Assembly: GCA_000818945.1 (NCBI GenBank)
Contig: KN805389.1
Span: 1-64,000 of the forward strand
Length of the DNA stretch: 64,000 nt
DNA from: Schizochytrium sp. CCTCC M209059
Taxonomy: Eukaryota > Sar > Bigyra > Thraustochytrida > Thraustochytriidae
Direction: 5' to 3'
Positions within the stretch are counted from its first letter, which is position 1, and every line of letters starts with the position of its first letter. This document shows, in pieces, positions 1 to 10,460 of the stretch. Under the pieces are notes generated by a model. That model was given only the letters and a program-made list of their open reading frames with translations. It searched no databases and was not told the DNA's origin. A program made the translations under genes and the position numbers.

Positions 1-405
1 CACCACCCCTCTTGCGCCGCCCTCGGATATCTCTCCTTCCTTGGTGAATACTCTCACTCCCGCTTTTCCACTCCCCCTTCTTGCGATCTTGATGACTTAA
101 TCCACGTAACAATGCAGAGAGCGGTTGTAGATGATGGACACGCGCGAGTCCAATTTGATTGACTCACGCGCTCGGGCTCTCTGGCGGGGTGCGGTCATGG
201 ATGCCCCCCCTCCCTCCCCATCCGATGATAACGAACGCAGATTGATTGGGGGTCAGAGCGGAAGTTCCTGCATGGCTGAGAGCGGTGTCTCTTTTCCCTT
301 TCCCCCTCGTCCTTTTACTACGAGGCGCAACTGATTCTTGGACCAGGCAGACCGCGATTCGCGCGAAGAAAACCAACGTCGCGCGCGTCGGCGAGCGAGG
401 CGGCC
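1..405. other. intergenic, upstream of first gene
   Basis: No convincing coding region. Short frames are present on both strands but lack family resemblance. The stretch is presumably the promoter and 5' leader of the gene starting at 406; the left neighbour lies outside the window. Confidence 0.5.
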
Positions 406-3345
406 ATGAGCGCGCGTGAAAATGGAGGCGGCGGCGCGCGGAAAGCGAGGTCGCGGCCGCCGACGACCTCGACGAGGACAGAAGAGGGTTTTCTGAACAA
501 GCAGGGCGGAGGCCGAGCCAAGTCGTGGAGACGCAAGTACTTCGTTCTGAGCGATGGCCTGCTCATGTACTTTGACGAGAAGCCCACGCTAGAGAACGGA
601 CTCGCGCAGAGGCCGCGAGGGATCGTCGAGCTCTCGGCGTTTTCTGTGGTCCGCGCGTCGCGATCTAGTAAAGCATTCTCTTTCGAGCTTGTCGCTCGCC
701 CGCACGTCTTGGTCCTGCGCAGCGACTCGGAACAGGAGGCCGCCAAATGGGAAACGGCGATCTGCGAGGCGATCGAGGACGCCAAACACTCGCGCAGCGA
801 CCGGAGGGTAGAGTGTCGCCGCGGATGGCTCACAAAGCGCGCTGTGCACAGCCACCGCAACTGGCGAAAACGATTCTTCGTGCTTCGCAATGGACGTCTC
901 GCGTACTACGAGACCAAGCCCACGACGCCGACAGACCGACCAAAGGGTATGTTCGAGATCACTGCTAACGCTGTCGTACGAGAGTCGAATGCTACGCTGG
1001 GATGGGGTAAGCGCAACGCCTTCAGCCTCGAAACAGGACCCGAAAACAACCGACAGGTTCTTCAGCTTAGCGCCACGAGCGCCGACGAGCGCGCCGCGTG
1101 GGTCTGGGTTCTGCATGTTGCTATTGTGCGCAAATGCGGCATCCAAACCGACGAAGCCGTCAAGGTTGGCGTCTGGCTTCATGAGCACGCTCTTGGCAAG
1201 TACGCGAGGAGTGTAGTCCTCGACGCCGGTTTCTCAAATTTCGAGCACATCAAGCGCATGAGCGAAACCGACATGAAGGCTCTTTTTCGACAAGCAGGCT
1301 TTACACTCAATACAGCGCGAAAATTTCAAAATGCCGCTCGCGAGCTATGCGCGCTTTCTCACGATCAAATGGACATGCTCGGCGCACCCCTCGGCGTTGG
1401 CGGGATAGAGAGCCTTCGGAATATTGCAGACCTCGATGACGATGATGTTGCGGCCATTGTCGGAGTCGATAGGACGCACGCAAGTCAAAGACGCTTTGGC
1501 GACGATGATCACGATGATGACAACGATGATGGAGACGAATGCGGTGCTGATCAAGAAGACGATCAAGTCGATGAACGTACGATGTCAGTCAGTTTGGAGG
1601 AGCATGACTCAGAAGAAATGGAATCGGATTCAAGGTTCAGATCTGCGCTACAGAATAAAGGGAAAATGAACGCCAATGATGATGTGGGGGCCGCTGTGAC
1701 GGGGAGCGGGGCCTCTTCCGCAGAGAAAGGCATCTCGAATCGCTCATCGTCTTCGTTGTCGCAACCGACTGAAAAACCGGGTTTGTGGCGGCGTCTCAGC
1801 GCCCCGCGAAAGCAGGAGAGCCTTGCTCCCGAGCGCCGTCTCTATACGTGGGGTGACGACTCGCAATGGCAGCTTGGAATTGGATCACCTTCCTTGGGAG
1901 GCACAAGTGCCAACCCGGTGCATGTCCAATCTTTAAAGAAGAAGACGGAGCCTCACATGGCTGCCGCCGGAGACACGTGCATAGCAGTGATTACTGAGCG
2001 CGAGGGTCAAATCTTTATGTGGGGCTCCGGACCCCTTGGCCTCAAGCCTAAATCGAGTAGTAATCGCCCCTTCCTCATTACAAGTCTACGCAAAGTACGT
2101 ATGGTCCACGTGAGCATTGGAAAGGAGCACGTTGGCGCTGTGAGCTTTGCGGGCGATTTGTACACTTGGGGCACTGGCAGATACGGTCAACTGGGACTCG
2201 GAGATTCCCCGACAGAAACGCGTGAGCCAATCATGGTCGATGGTGTTGGCAGCGCGAGCGGTGTCCCTGTATCATCGGTGACCTGCAGTGATGCGCATAC
2301 GGTAGTACTTACAGAGAACGATTGTGTCTTTACCATGGGTAAAGGCAGACACGGACGTCTTGGTCTCGGTGATCAAGACAATCGCTTTGTTCCAACGCGC
2401 GTGGAAAGTCTCAGTGGCTTCAAGGTCAACAAGATTGCCCTTGGAGATCGTTTTTCTCTGGCTGTGACAACCAGCGGTATGGCCTGCTTCGTGTGGGGAC
2501 GCTTTGGCTCGGAGCCGGTCTCGCTTGTCCCCATACGCCTTCAGCCATTCGATGAATTTGATCGGCCAATATTGGATGTGGCTGCCGCTCGTGAAATGGC
2601 CATTTTTCTGGTGGGGATCGCTCCCGGGCGGGATACTTTCCAAAGTCTCTCGCCTCGGAAGAGCGATGGTAGTGATCAAGTGCATGGCAGAATGTCAGAC
2701 GAAGACGCGGTCGAGTCCTCGGTATTCACAATGGGGCCTGCTGATGCACCCCTTGGAATTGAAGTGACGGAACCACTGACAGCACCCACTATCGTGGAGG
2801 CCCTGGAGAACTATAATGTTGTAAAAGTGTCTTGCAGCGGATCGCATGCAGCTGCTCTATGTCAAGACGGACGACTTTTGACATGGGGCTCCGATGAGCG
2901 TGGTGCGCTCGGCTCGGGGTACTTTGTGTCAACGCAAACCCCAGTCAGCGCCCGATGTGTCAATGCGTTTCGCTACAAGTCCGTCGTGTGTGGTGGGGGG
3001 TACACTGCTGCAATTGGAGAATACGACGAAAGCTGTGTTCCAAGCAAGGCTGCTGGCGTGGGAGACACAATAGCGGGGACGCTCAAACCTAGAATGCGAG
3101 GCCCGAGAACACCCGAAGACGAAAAGATCGCCACCAAGATTTCTGAGATAACTCAACTACTTCGAGATGTCCAGAGCGAACCGCCACCGCTTGTCGATAA
3201 CGACGGATTTCCTCTGCCTATGGGCTCGAGACGCTTTAATGATACTTGGCTTGAGCACAAAGATCCAAAAACCGGCAGACCGTATTACGAAAATATGGAC
3301 ACGAGGGAGGTTCAATGGAATTCTCCGGCATCTCGCGCAGCATAG
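406..3345 (+). CDS. PH-PH-SAM-RCC1-WW multidomain protein
   Basis: A 979-residue protein starting at an ATG. Two pleckstrin-homology domains come first (about residues 25-125, with SWRRKYFVLSDG, and 140-240, with NWRKRFFVLRNG and the closing W of AAWVWVL). A SAM-like helical domain follows (about 255-320). After an acidic, Ser-rich disordered linker come RCC1-type repeats (about 485-880), each with a TWG- or MWG-like strand and glycine-rich turns such as GQLGLGD. A WW domain lies at the extreme C-terminus (TGRPYYEN then QWNSP). PH domains bind phosphoinositides, RCC1 propellers often act as guanine-exchange or scaffold modules, and WW domains bind proline motifs, so a membrane-associated signalling scaffold is inferred. 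The order of domains is unusual. Exact function is unknown; domain calls are firm. Confidence 0.9.
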   Translation: MSARENGGGGARKARSRPPTTSTRTEEGFLNKQGGGRAKSWRRKYFVLSDGLLMYFDEKPTLENGLAQRPRGIVELSAFSVVRASRSSKAFSFELVARPHVLVLRSDSEQEAAKWETAICEAIEDAKHSRSDRRVECRRGWLTKRAVHSHRNWRKRFFVLRNGRLAYYETKPTTPTDRPKGMFEITANAVVRESNATLGWGKRNAFSLETGPENNRQVLQLSATSADERAAWVWVLHVAIVRKCGIQTDEAVKVGVWLHEHALGKYARSVVLDAGFSNFEHIKRMSETDMKALFRQAGFTLNTARKFQNAARELCALSHDQMDMLGAPLGVGGIESLRNIADLDDDDVAAIVGVDRTHASQRRFGDDDHDDDNDDGDECGADQEDDQVDERTMSVSLEEHDSEEMESDSRFRSALQNKGKMNANDDVGAAVTGSGASSAEKGISNRSSSSLSQPTEKPGLWRRLSAPRKQESLAPERRLYTWGDDSQWQLGIGSPSLGGTSANPVHVQSLKKKTEPHMAAAGDTCIAVITEREGQIFMWGSGPLGLKPKSSSNRPFLITSLRKVRMVHVSIGKEHVGAVSFAGDLYTWGTGRYGQLGLGDSPTETREPIMVDGVGSASGVPVSSVTCSDAHTVVLTENDCVFTMGKGRHGRLGLGDQDNRFVPTRVESLSGFKVNKIALGDRFSLAVTTSGMACFVWGRFGSEPVSLVPIRLQPFDEFDRPILDVAAAREMAIFLVGIAPGRDTFQSLSPRKSDGSDQVHGRMSDEDAVESSVFTMGPADAPLGIEVTEPLTAPTIVEALENYNVVKVSCSGSHAAALCQDGRLLTWGSDERGALGSGYFVSTQTPVSARCVNAFRYKSVVCGGGYTAAIGEYDESCVPSKAAGVGDTIAGTLKPRMRGPRTPEDEKIATKISEITQLLRDVQSEPPPLVDNDGFPLPMGSRRFNDTWLEHKDPKTGRPYYENMDTREVQWNSPASRAA

Positions 3346-3600
3346 CGTAAATGATAAAGGTTAATATTTCCAAGGTTTCTTCTTGATGAGTCATACATAT
3401 TCTGGCTGCCTGCACATGAGCGCAGGCCTTACTTTTGATTTTGCCAAGCCATCGGTGCTGCTTGAGGGCTAAAGAAAAAAAAATCTTGCTTGTCCTCGGT
3501 CGTCGCTTGCAAAAAATCAGAATCCAGAGACGAGGAGAGCGAACCTGAGCAACCAGAAAGCAGAGTCAGAACACAAAGACGCCGGAAAGGCAAGGCAAGG

Positions 3601-6600
3601 ATGATTTTCTGGACAGGATGGCTGCTCAAGGCCAGCGAGGACTCGGGCAAGTGGCGCAAGAGATTCTTCCGCGTGCGCGACAACAAATTCGAGTACCTGG
3701 AGGGCGCTGCGAGCGAAGAGGTCTTGGGCGGCGGCCTCGCCCAGCAAGCTGCAGCCTCGGCCATGGCCAGCCTCGTCGACGTTGCGAGCGGCGCGGCGTC
3801 AGCTGCGGTCGCCCGCGCGCACCGTCGAGCAGCGTCTAATTCAACTGAGACGGTCGGCTTCGACCCTGATGAAGGGCGCAAAGACGACTCCAAGCAAGGA
3901 AATATTCGTCGAGTCAGGACAAACGAGAGCAATCTGAGCCAGGCCAGCAGCGAAAATGGCGCAGGGCAGGCCGGCGACGACGACATCCTTGCCTCTACAA
4001 ACAGCATTTCCAGCCAGCTGAGCAACAGCACTACTTTTTCGTCTCGTCCAAGAGGAGACACAGACCTCAAAGATTGGGCCGTGGCCCGCGAGGTCGGCGA
4101 GGCACCCCGCGGCTTCATCAACCTCGACGAAGTCGCCGGCTTCTTTGTCTTTGGTAGACTCCGCACAGATCCGGTATTGGACCACCACGTCCGACTCTGC
4201 TCATCGCGGCACGCGACTTTTCATCAAGGCAAGGTCAAACTCTTGCTCTGCGGCCGTCCGGGCCGTCCGTCCTGGAGGTTGGCTCTCGGCGACGACTGCA
4301 GTGCAGATATTCACAAATTCTTTACTTGCGTTGAGCGCAGCCTGACACGTGGCACCGTCCTTGCCGCAGGATGGATGGTCTCTCCAGGCACGATCAATTA
4401 CAACCGCCGATATGTACTATTGCTGTCCACAGGGCGCCTGCTCATCTTCAAGGACGCCTCGCTCGACAATCTGCGTCGCGAGCTGTGGCTGGGAGACTCC
4501 GGCTGCAGCATTTCGCCAGTACGCGAATTGCCGCAGTGCCTTCCTGGTGGACCTGCGGAGCGCACTTGGCTCGACGGTCTCGCCCGAGCTCATGAGGCGC
4601 CCCGCCTGTATTGCGAAATGGTGGCGCTACGGATTGTGCACCCATCACTGACCGACAAAAAGGGCTACTTGCTCGGCGTGGAAAGGCTTGACGCACAAGA
4701 GTCGCCCGCTGCCCACGGCGCGCGTTTTCGCGAATGGCTTCGTGTTTTGCAAAGCGCCGTGCGTGACGCTGTTTTGCAAAATCGACGTCTTCATAGCGTG
4801 CCCGACCAGTTCCAGGAGTTTTCTCGCAAAATGGCCTTCCTCCGCGACGCCGAAGAGTCCCGTCAATGCCTCGAACGCATGATTCTCGCCAAAAACTTGT
4901 TACCTTCCCCCTCACTTGTCGAGCTGGCTCGCGCTGGTTTGGCGCCGGATCTTCGCGCTAATATCTGGCGAGGCATCTGCCAGCGGGTCGCACCGCGCTG
5001 GGAGCGACCGCAGTCAGGAACAACCCAAGCTTTGCCGCGCGCTCGAAGCCCAGGATTCGATCTACCTCTCTCTGCATCGTCTTCGCGACACACAGAGTGG
5101 GCCACTACTGCTCTCACAAAGCTTAGCGCAGGGTATCCTGCTCCCGTTTTCAGGGCGTTGGACCGGCTCGTTGCCAAGGCTCCTCACGTGGCGCTCACTT
5201 CGGAACTTGTTCGTGTGGCGAACTTTGTGGTCGGTGTCATGAGCACAGGTAATGCTGAGAAGGACTTGCTGTTACGGGAATCACAGGTCGCCGAGGATGC
5301 GTGCGACATCCTCACTGTCCTTGTGCTCGGCCCTTTCTGGGCTTTTCACAGTGCTGCAGATCCGCTAGCCTCCGAAGATGTACGACGTCTGGCGTGCCCA
5401 AAGGAAACTAGAATGTTTGCTGCGGACGAAGGAGGCACGGAAAGTCGCGCCGTCGTCTGCGGAAGCGCAGCGCTTCAAGTCGATGCACAGATTGTCCTCG
5501 ATATCGTGCGCGATCTGAGCCCAAGTTTTCCTGATACGCTTTTGCAGGCAAGTCGGCCCATCGTCTGCGCGTGGCTTCGATCGCTGTTTCTCGATGATGC
5601 ACCCTTTGCTGATGCTTGTCGTCGTAGAATATGGGACCTTGTTGTTGTGGAGATTGACAGCGATGACGGAATGCACCTCCGAGATCGTACGGTGCAAATT
5701 GCAATTGTTTCGATTGCGATGGCCGCGCGCGCTGCAGCGTCGCCTGTGCATGAGCTAACTTTCGAAGCATGGCGACAGCTACTCTCCCGCCCACAGGGCG
5801 GCGAAGCAACCGGCGATACGGATGCCGACGAACTGCGCGCAGACTCGATCGTTTTTGCTCTTACAAGGGACCGCGAGCTTTTGCGCGCAACGCGTTGGAC
5901 GCAACTTAAAGAGCGACGTTCTCAGCTTTGGAACTCTCTCGAGGTAGAGAGCCGCGAGTCTGCTGGCCTCGTCAATCGATGGGTGGCCACGGCACGCAGC
6001 CTCGACGACCTAAGCCATTCTGTTCTTGACACGCTCAACAAGACCAACGCGGACGAGGCATCTCGAGACCGCAAGGTGGTCTCACGTCTTACCAAGCCCG
6101 TGCACGCCGCTCTCGCCCCGCTAGGGGCACTTCTTCGCGAGTTCATGGAGGTGCTTCAATTAGCAAAGCTCTCATTGCTTCAGCTGACGACCCGCTCGGC
6201 GCAGGCCACGCCCGCTCTCTACGCGGGTACAAGTCTTGACCGCTTACTCGATGAGTCTTCAGGGTGCAGCAATCTCTTTTACTCGGCATCGGGTCAAGTT
6301 TCGATCAATCCAGCGCTTGTTGCAGACGTGGCCAAGGCAACCTTGGCGCTTGGCTGGGCCATGGCTGCAGCATGCGACGACTGCATTGCCTTTGCAGATA
6401 CTATGGCCTTTCACAGAGTGCGCATGTTGTCGAGGTGCATTCCTCTTCCTCGACTTGAAGGCGGCGTGGCCGAGGCGGAGCTGCTTCGGCCTCTTGGGCA
6501 TGATACTCTCGCCGGCAGCATCCCTTCGGAGGTCGATCCTTCTTCGAGTTCCGGGGGCTCCGACGGGTGGTACAGCACGGGATCGTTTCCACGTGGGGAA

Positions 6601-7053
6601 GGCCCCGATGCTCGATCGCAATCGGCAAAAGTTTTTACTTCCACGCAGAGTTCGAGCACCACCAAGATGTCCCCCACGCGTCGGCGGACGAGCCCGGATT
6701 TTCGCTCTAAATCGCACAATTATTCTCTTTCCAGCGTGGCTCGCCTCGTGCGGCCCCAGGGAGATCCCAAAGAAGCGAGCACACCGCTGGCACAGCGCGT
6801 TTATGACGATCTCTGCCGCCTCTTGCACTCACTCCTTATCCATGTGGACGACATGGCACAGTGCATGGTGGATACCTCGGTATCCTCGCAGCGACGTCGC
6901 AGCGAACAGTCTCCACTCATCGCTTCGACGGTGCACCCAGATCCGTTTGGAGGTCGCATCGAACCTTTGGCACGACTTGTACCATATATCGTCCGTGCCT
7001 CTGACGAAATTCGCTCGCAGGCGCTCTTTGCAGACCACGAGCCTGAAACATGA
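3601..7053 (+). CDS. PH-domain protein with possible TBC-like region
   Basis: The frame is open from a TTG at 3490, but the first ATG is 3601, exactly where the first PH domain starts (MIFWTGWLL, then GKWRKRFFRV), so that start is chosen; the protein is 1150 residues. The first PH domain looks split: its first strands (residues 1-35) are separated by about 130 low-complexity residues from a second half (FINLDEVAGFFV onwards). A second PH domain follows at about 250-390 (AAGWMVSPG, NRRYVLLLSTGRLLIF). Near 445-465 the text AGLAPDLRANIWRGI resembles the start of TBC Rab-GAP domains, but I see no clear arginine- and glutamine-finger motifs, so Rab-GAP activity is only a guess. The C-terminal half is helical with a Ser-rich insert. 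It lies 255 bp behind another PH protein on the same strand. Confidence 0.8.
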   Translation: MIFWTGWLLKASEDSGKWRKRFFRVRDNKFEYLEGAASEEVLGGGLAQQAAASAMASLVDVASGAASAAVARAHRRAASNSTETVGFDPDEGRKDDSKQGNIRRVRTNESNLSQASSENGAGQAGDDDILASTNSISSQLSNSTTFSSRPRGDTDLKDWAVAREVGEAPRGFINLDEVAGFFVFGRLRTDPVLDHHVRLCSSRHATFHQGKVKLLLCGRPGRPSWRLALGDDCSADIHKFFTCVERSLTRGTVLAAGWMVSPGTINYNRRYVLLLSTGRLLIFKDASLDNLRRELWLGDSGCSISPVRELPQCLPGGPAERTWLDGLARAHEAPRLYCEMVALRIVHPSLTDKKGYLLGVERLDAQESPAAHGARFREWLRVLQSAVRDAVLQNRRLHSVPDQFQEFSRKMAFLRDAEESRQCLERMILAKNLLPSPSLVELARAGLAPDLRANIWRGICQRVAPRWERPQSGTTQALPRARSPGFDLPLSASSSRHTEWATTALTKLSAGYPAPVFRALDRLVAKAPHVALTSELVRVANFVVGVMSTGNAEKDLLLRESQVAEDACDILTVLVLGPFWAFHSAADPLASEDVRRLACPKETRMFAADEGGTESRAVVCGSAALQVDAQIVLDIVRDLSPSFPDTLLQASRPIVCAWLRSLFLDDAPFADACRRRIWDLVVVEIDSDDGMHLRDRTVQIAIVSIAMAARAAASPVHELTFEAWRQLLSRPQGGEATGDTDADELRADSIVFALTRDRELLRATRWTQLKERRSQLWNSLEVESRESAGLVNRWVATARSLDDLSHSVLDTLNKTNADEASRDRKVVSRLTKPVHAALAPLGALLREFMEVLQLAKLSLLQLTTRSAQATPALYAGTSLDRLLDESSGCSNLFYSASGQVSINPALVADVAKATLALGWAMAAACDDCIAFADTMAFHRVRMLSRCIPLPRLEGGVAEAELLRPLGHDTLAGSIPSEVDPSSSSGGSDGWYSTGSFPRGEGPDARSQSAKVFTSTQSSSTTKMSPTRRRTSPDFRSKSHNYSLSSVARLVRPQGDPKEASTPLAQRVYDDLCRLLHSLLIHVDDMAQCMVDTSVSSQRRRSEQSPLIASTVHPDPFGGRIEPLARLVPYIVRASDEIRSQALFADHEPET

Positions 7054-7298
7054 ACATAAAGAAAAAATTACGGACCTTTACTTTGCGAAAAGGTGCACCT
7101 CAGTCTCGACGAGCTTTTTTCCAAAAAATAAGGGGTCGAATCCGCATTTCTCCAAATAAAATAAAAAGTCTGATGTTGTTAAATAGCGCTGCACCAACCC
7201 CAACAGGATTCATGAATCGAGCACGTTGTTGATGGGTTTGTTCCAGAGGCGGACACACATCGTTCTTAGGAATTGGCATCGCGTTCTACATAAATAAT

Positions 7299-9710
7299 CT
7301 AAATCGCGCCTCGGGCGACGCTGTACTCGTGAATGGCCCTTTGAATGGCCTCGTCGAGTGAAAAGACGGGATTGTACCCAAGTACTCTGCGCGCCTTGGC
7401 GCTCGAGTACGTGTATGACATGGTAGCTGTGCTGAGCATTGCCGGCGTAAGCATATCAAGGTCACGACCCAACGACAGCTTGCCGCGAAAGAGCCACGCA
7501 TTGAGCTCGCTGAGGTACGCTAACGCCCAGAACACCCCCTCCGGAACGTAAAGCACGTCAATGTGCAAGCGTTCACGTTGGCGCAAGGGCAGCTGTCGAA
7601 TATATTTGATTGTGAGCCACCAAAAGTCTTCCATCGAAGTTGGGTCATCGTTGGAGATGCAAAAGGCCTCGCCGCGAACGCCCGCACGACCGTCTTGCAA
7701 CGCTTGCTCCGCAAGAAGGTGACCTTGCACCACAGACTGAACGGGTACCCAGTCCATGATTGCTTTCGTGCCAACTCCTGGGGCGATGCCAATGTCCATG
7801 ACTCGCTCGAATGAGAGACGGTCGTCAGCGCCAAAGACGCCCGAGCAGGGACGCACGACAACGACCTGGAGCTCGTTGCCATTTTCAAGACGACTTCCGT
7901 CTGCCTTGAGGGCAAGCTCGTCTGCAATGGCTTTCGTCCAGCCATAGTGGTTATGAGCCTCCTCACGGGTGAGGAGAGGGGCGTTCTCATCACGATCAAA
8001 TCGAGGTGCAGAGTGCTCGTCGGTGGTGGCGTGTGAGGACGATGTGACGATGACACGGGCGACACTGGCGCTACGGCAGGCCTCGAGGAGGACCTCAGTC
8101 CCCGTCACATTCACGTGATACGAGAGGAACGCCTGGTGTTCGAGCCTTTCCATGAAGCGAATGATGGCAAACGTCGAGTAGACTGTGTTCACACCCGCAC
8201 ACGCAGGACCGATCTGGTCTGCTTTCGTCACGTCGCCAAGAATAAAGCTGACTCGCGGCTCGTTGTCCCATGACGAGTCGGGTACGATATCAAAGACACG
8301 GACATCGGTTTCGCCGCGATCAAGAAGCTCGAGAACAATCCGTTTGCCTACGAACCCGTTGCCCACAACGAGATAGGAATCTCCAGTGCGGGGACATAGG
8401 CGCATGGCCTCTTTCCAGCGCTTGTCGCACGCCCAGTGCGCGCCAGGATCCTGCAACGCAGGCTTTCGTGTGATGTTTTCAATGTCCCGGGGCCCAAAGA
8501 CGAGATTGACCGTGGCGATCTGCATTCGCATTACGCGCAAAAAGAGGCGACTCCAAATGTCTGCTGCCCGTTCGCTCTTTGCGACGCCGCCGTCAGTCTG
8601 GTCAGATTCTTTGTAAAAGAACACGGAAGCAACCACAAAGGCCTCCGCTACAAGGCCAAGAAATCCGCAGACAGCCATGAGATGGTCCGAGAGAAGCGGC
8701 GTTTTCCCCTGGAAGCGAACGGCCTGGCTTCCGAAGACTAGAAAGCCCGTGGCAATGGAGACGCCGAGAGCGCCCCAGCCGGCAATTTGCAAAACAATGA
8801 AGACAAGCCCCCCGCGGCCCGGCTGGAAAGCAGCGTAACTTGTCTCGATGTGACGCCACTTGCCGCCGAGTGCATGCGTTGTCGCCACGGCGGCTGCTTG
8901 GGTCCACATGACCAAAGAAACGGTGGTCATGCGCACCAAGGCGTTGCCCTGGCTGGCTGTGAGGCTCGCAACAATGGTGACGACAAAGGCAGTGACAGAA
9001 AGGCTGACTTGCATACCAATGAAGATCCACCACATGAAGGAAACGCTTTTTGCATCTGTGCGCATAATGACACTGTTTTGCAAGAGTCGATTAAAGGTCG
9101 GGGTTGCGAAGCGCGCGTCGTTTTCAAACTGCTCAAGGGCCGAGACGGGCGGAGCCTGTACAGAGACTGTGGCGCCGCGCTGGCCTTTTGCACGCGGAGG
9201 GTAGTACGCGAAAAGGGCTGCACAAATGAGCACGTAGGAGGTGCCGCCGAGCATAAAGGCGTTAAAGTTGAGGAGCGGATCGTGTAAGACAAAGTTCATG
9301 AGCTGAATAGCTAAAGAGACGCCAAAGAGCATCCACGCGACACCATTGAGCGCAACGAACCGTGCTCCGCCAACGCCGACCTGGAAAAACCTCCAGCCCT
9401 TGTTGCGATAGAGCATCCAGCCACCGACGCCGTATGTTGCCGGCGTGAGTACAACAAAAAGTCCGAGGAGCAGACTGAGCATTCCTATCACGGCAACTCC
9501 TGCGCCTAGCGCTACATGTCTGTGTAAGGGGCCTTCTTGCGCTGTCGCTTCGGCCCACTCCTGCACGGCTTCTCGGAGATTTTCTAGCTCGAGCGTTTTG
9601 GCGAACGAGACAAGCTCTCTCGCTTCTTCGGCCGCCGCTCTCGCCGTCTTGTGCAGGGTTCCTTTGCTATTTCCGTGGCGCCGGGGACTTGTCCCGTGTC
9701 TTTCCGCCAT
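7299..9710 (-). CDS. 7-segment membrane protein fused to 3-beta-HSD/epimerase-type SDR
   Basis: The frame is open from a GTG at 9911, but the first ATG is 9710 (MAERHGTSPRR); the product is 803 residues. The N-terminal half has about seven hydrophobic segments, including FVALNGVAWMLFGVSLAIQL, FMLGGTSYVLICAALFAYY and FMWWIFIGMQVSLSV. The C-terminal half is an extended short-chain dehydrogenase: nucleotide-binding VVGNGFVGKRIVLELL, an acidic GDVT strand end, VTSSSHAT, and the catalytic HYGWTKAIAD (YxxxK). This is the architecture of the 3-beta-hydroxysteroid dehydrogenase / NAD-dependent epimerase family, which oxidises sterol or sugar-nucleotide substrates; a membrane sterol or lipid substrate is inferred. 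The last hydrophobic segment has no central lysine, so a retinal-binding rhodopsin is not supported. It is divergent from the TRMO gene. Confidence 0.85.
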   Translation of the reverse strand: MAERHGTSPRRHGNSKGTLHKTARAAAEEARELVSFAKTLELENLREAVQEWAEATAQEGPLHRHVALGAGVAVIGMLSLLLGLFVVLTPATYGVGGWMLYRNKGWRFFQVGVGGARFVALNGVAWMLFGVSLAIQLMNFVLHDPLLNFNAFMLGGTSYVLICAALFAYYPPRAKGQRGATVSVQAPPVSALEQFENDARFATPTFNRLLQNSVIMRTDAKSVSFMWWIFIGMQVSLSVTAFVVTIVASLTASQGNALVRMTTVSLVMWTQAAAVATTHALGGKWRHIETSYAAFQPGRGGLVFIVLQIAGWGALGVSIATGFLVFGSQAVRFQGKTPLLSDHLMAVCGFLGLVAEAFVVASVFFYKESDQTDGGVAKSERAADIWSRLFLRVMRMQIATVNLVFGPRDIENITRKPALQDPGAHWACDKRWKEAMRLCPRTGDSYLVVGNGFVGKRIVLELLDRGETDVRVFDIVPDSSWDNEPRVSFILGDVTKADQIGPACAGVNTVYSTFAIIRFMERLEHQAFLSYHVNVTGTEVLLEACRSASVARVIVTSSSHATTDEHSAPRFDRDENAPLLTREEAHNHYGWTKAIADELALKADGSRLENGNELQVVVVRPCSGVFGADDRLSFERVMDIGIAPGVGTKAIMDWVPVQSVVQGHLLAEQALQDGRAGVRGEAFCISNDDPTSMEDFWWLTIKYIRQLPLRQRERLHIDVLYVPEGVFWALAYLSELNAWLFRGKLSLGRDLDMLTPAMLSTATMSYTYSSAKARRVLGYNPVFSLDEAIQRAIHEYSVARGAI

Positions 9711-10460
9711 GGTTGTCTTGACTTGGTTCTTCCCGGGCAGGTAAAGAACGAACGCCTCTTCCCCGCACACGGTCAACGCTGCGCTGCGCACGTTGACGTC
9801 GCGAGCAACTTGGCTCAAGCGCGCTCGAAGCAGTATCAGCGAGCTCGCAACTGCCTGCCACCCCTTTTGCGGAACAGAAGAGGTCGGTCGGTCGGTCAGT
9901 CGCTCGCTCACTTACTCACTCTCGCCTCCGTCCAAACAGTCGAAGCCGTCAAAGGTATCAAAAAACCCAGCTGCCGCTGGCTCCTCGCGTCGTGCCTCTC
10001 CTCCGCCGTCGCACGCACTTGCCGACAATTGCGCGTTCGCTCCACGCTCGCGCTTCGTGCCGTCCTCCTGGTCTCCCTGTCCGGCCACGTCGCCGTCTGC
10101 TCTCGCCTGCGCCCACGACGTCTCTCTCCGCGACGCCTTCGTCGAGCAGGCTATGCGTTAGGGGACTGCATTCGCAGCGCATCCGGGTCCGGGTCCGGGC
10201 GTCTTTTGCGCCGCTCTCAGCCCGATGGTCCTACCATGGCATGCATAGGAAGGGAGGGAGGGAGGGAGAGGGTTACACGTTACGCCGTTTCGTTTTTGGC
10301 CCGCGGCGGTTGCAGAACCCTTTTTACAGGCCGGCGGCCACGCGACTCGTGGCCACCGACCACGAGCTCGAAGCGAGACGGCGGCGACGGCGGCCGAGGA
10401 GGGGATGAAGAGGAGGAGCATTGCGGAAAACTGCAGGCTGGGCTGAGCTGGAGGGAGACC
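9711..10460. other. divergent intergenic region
   Basis: Shared upstream region of the membrane-SDR gene (minus strand) and TRMO (plus strand). A second in-frame ATG for TRMO exists at 10236, so up to 225 bp could be coding. A short GGGA repeat (10248-10268) is the only marked structure. Confidence 0.5.

Noticed and set aside
7299..9710. Rhodopsin or heliorhodopsin identity of the membrane half
   Set aside because: Seven hydrophobic segments are seen but no lysine in the middle of the last one, so retinal binding is unsupported.
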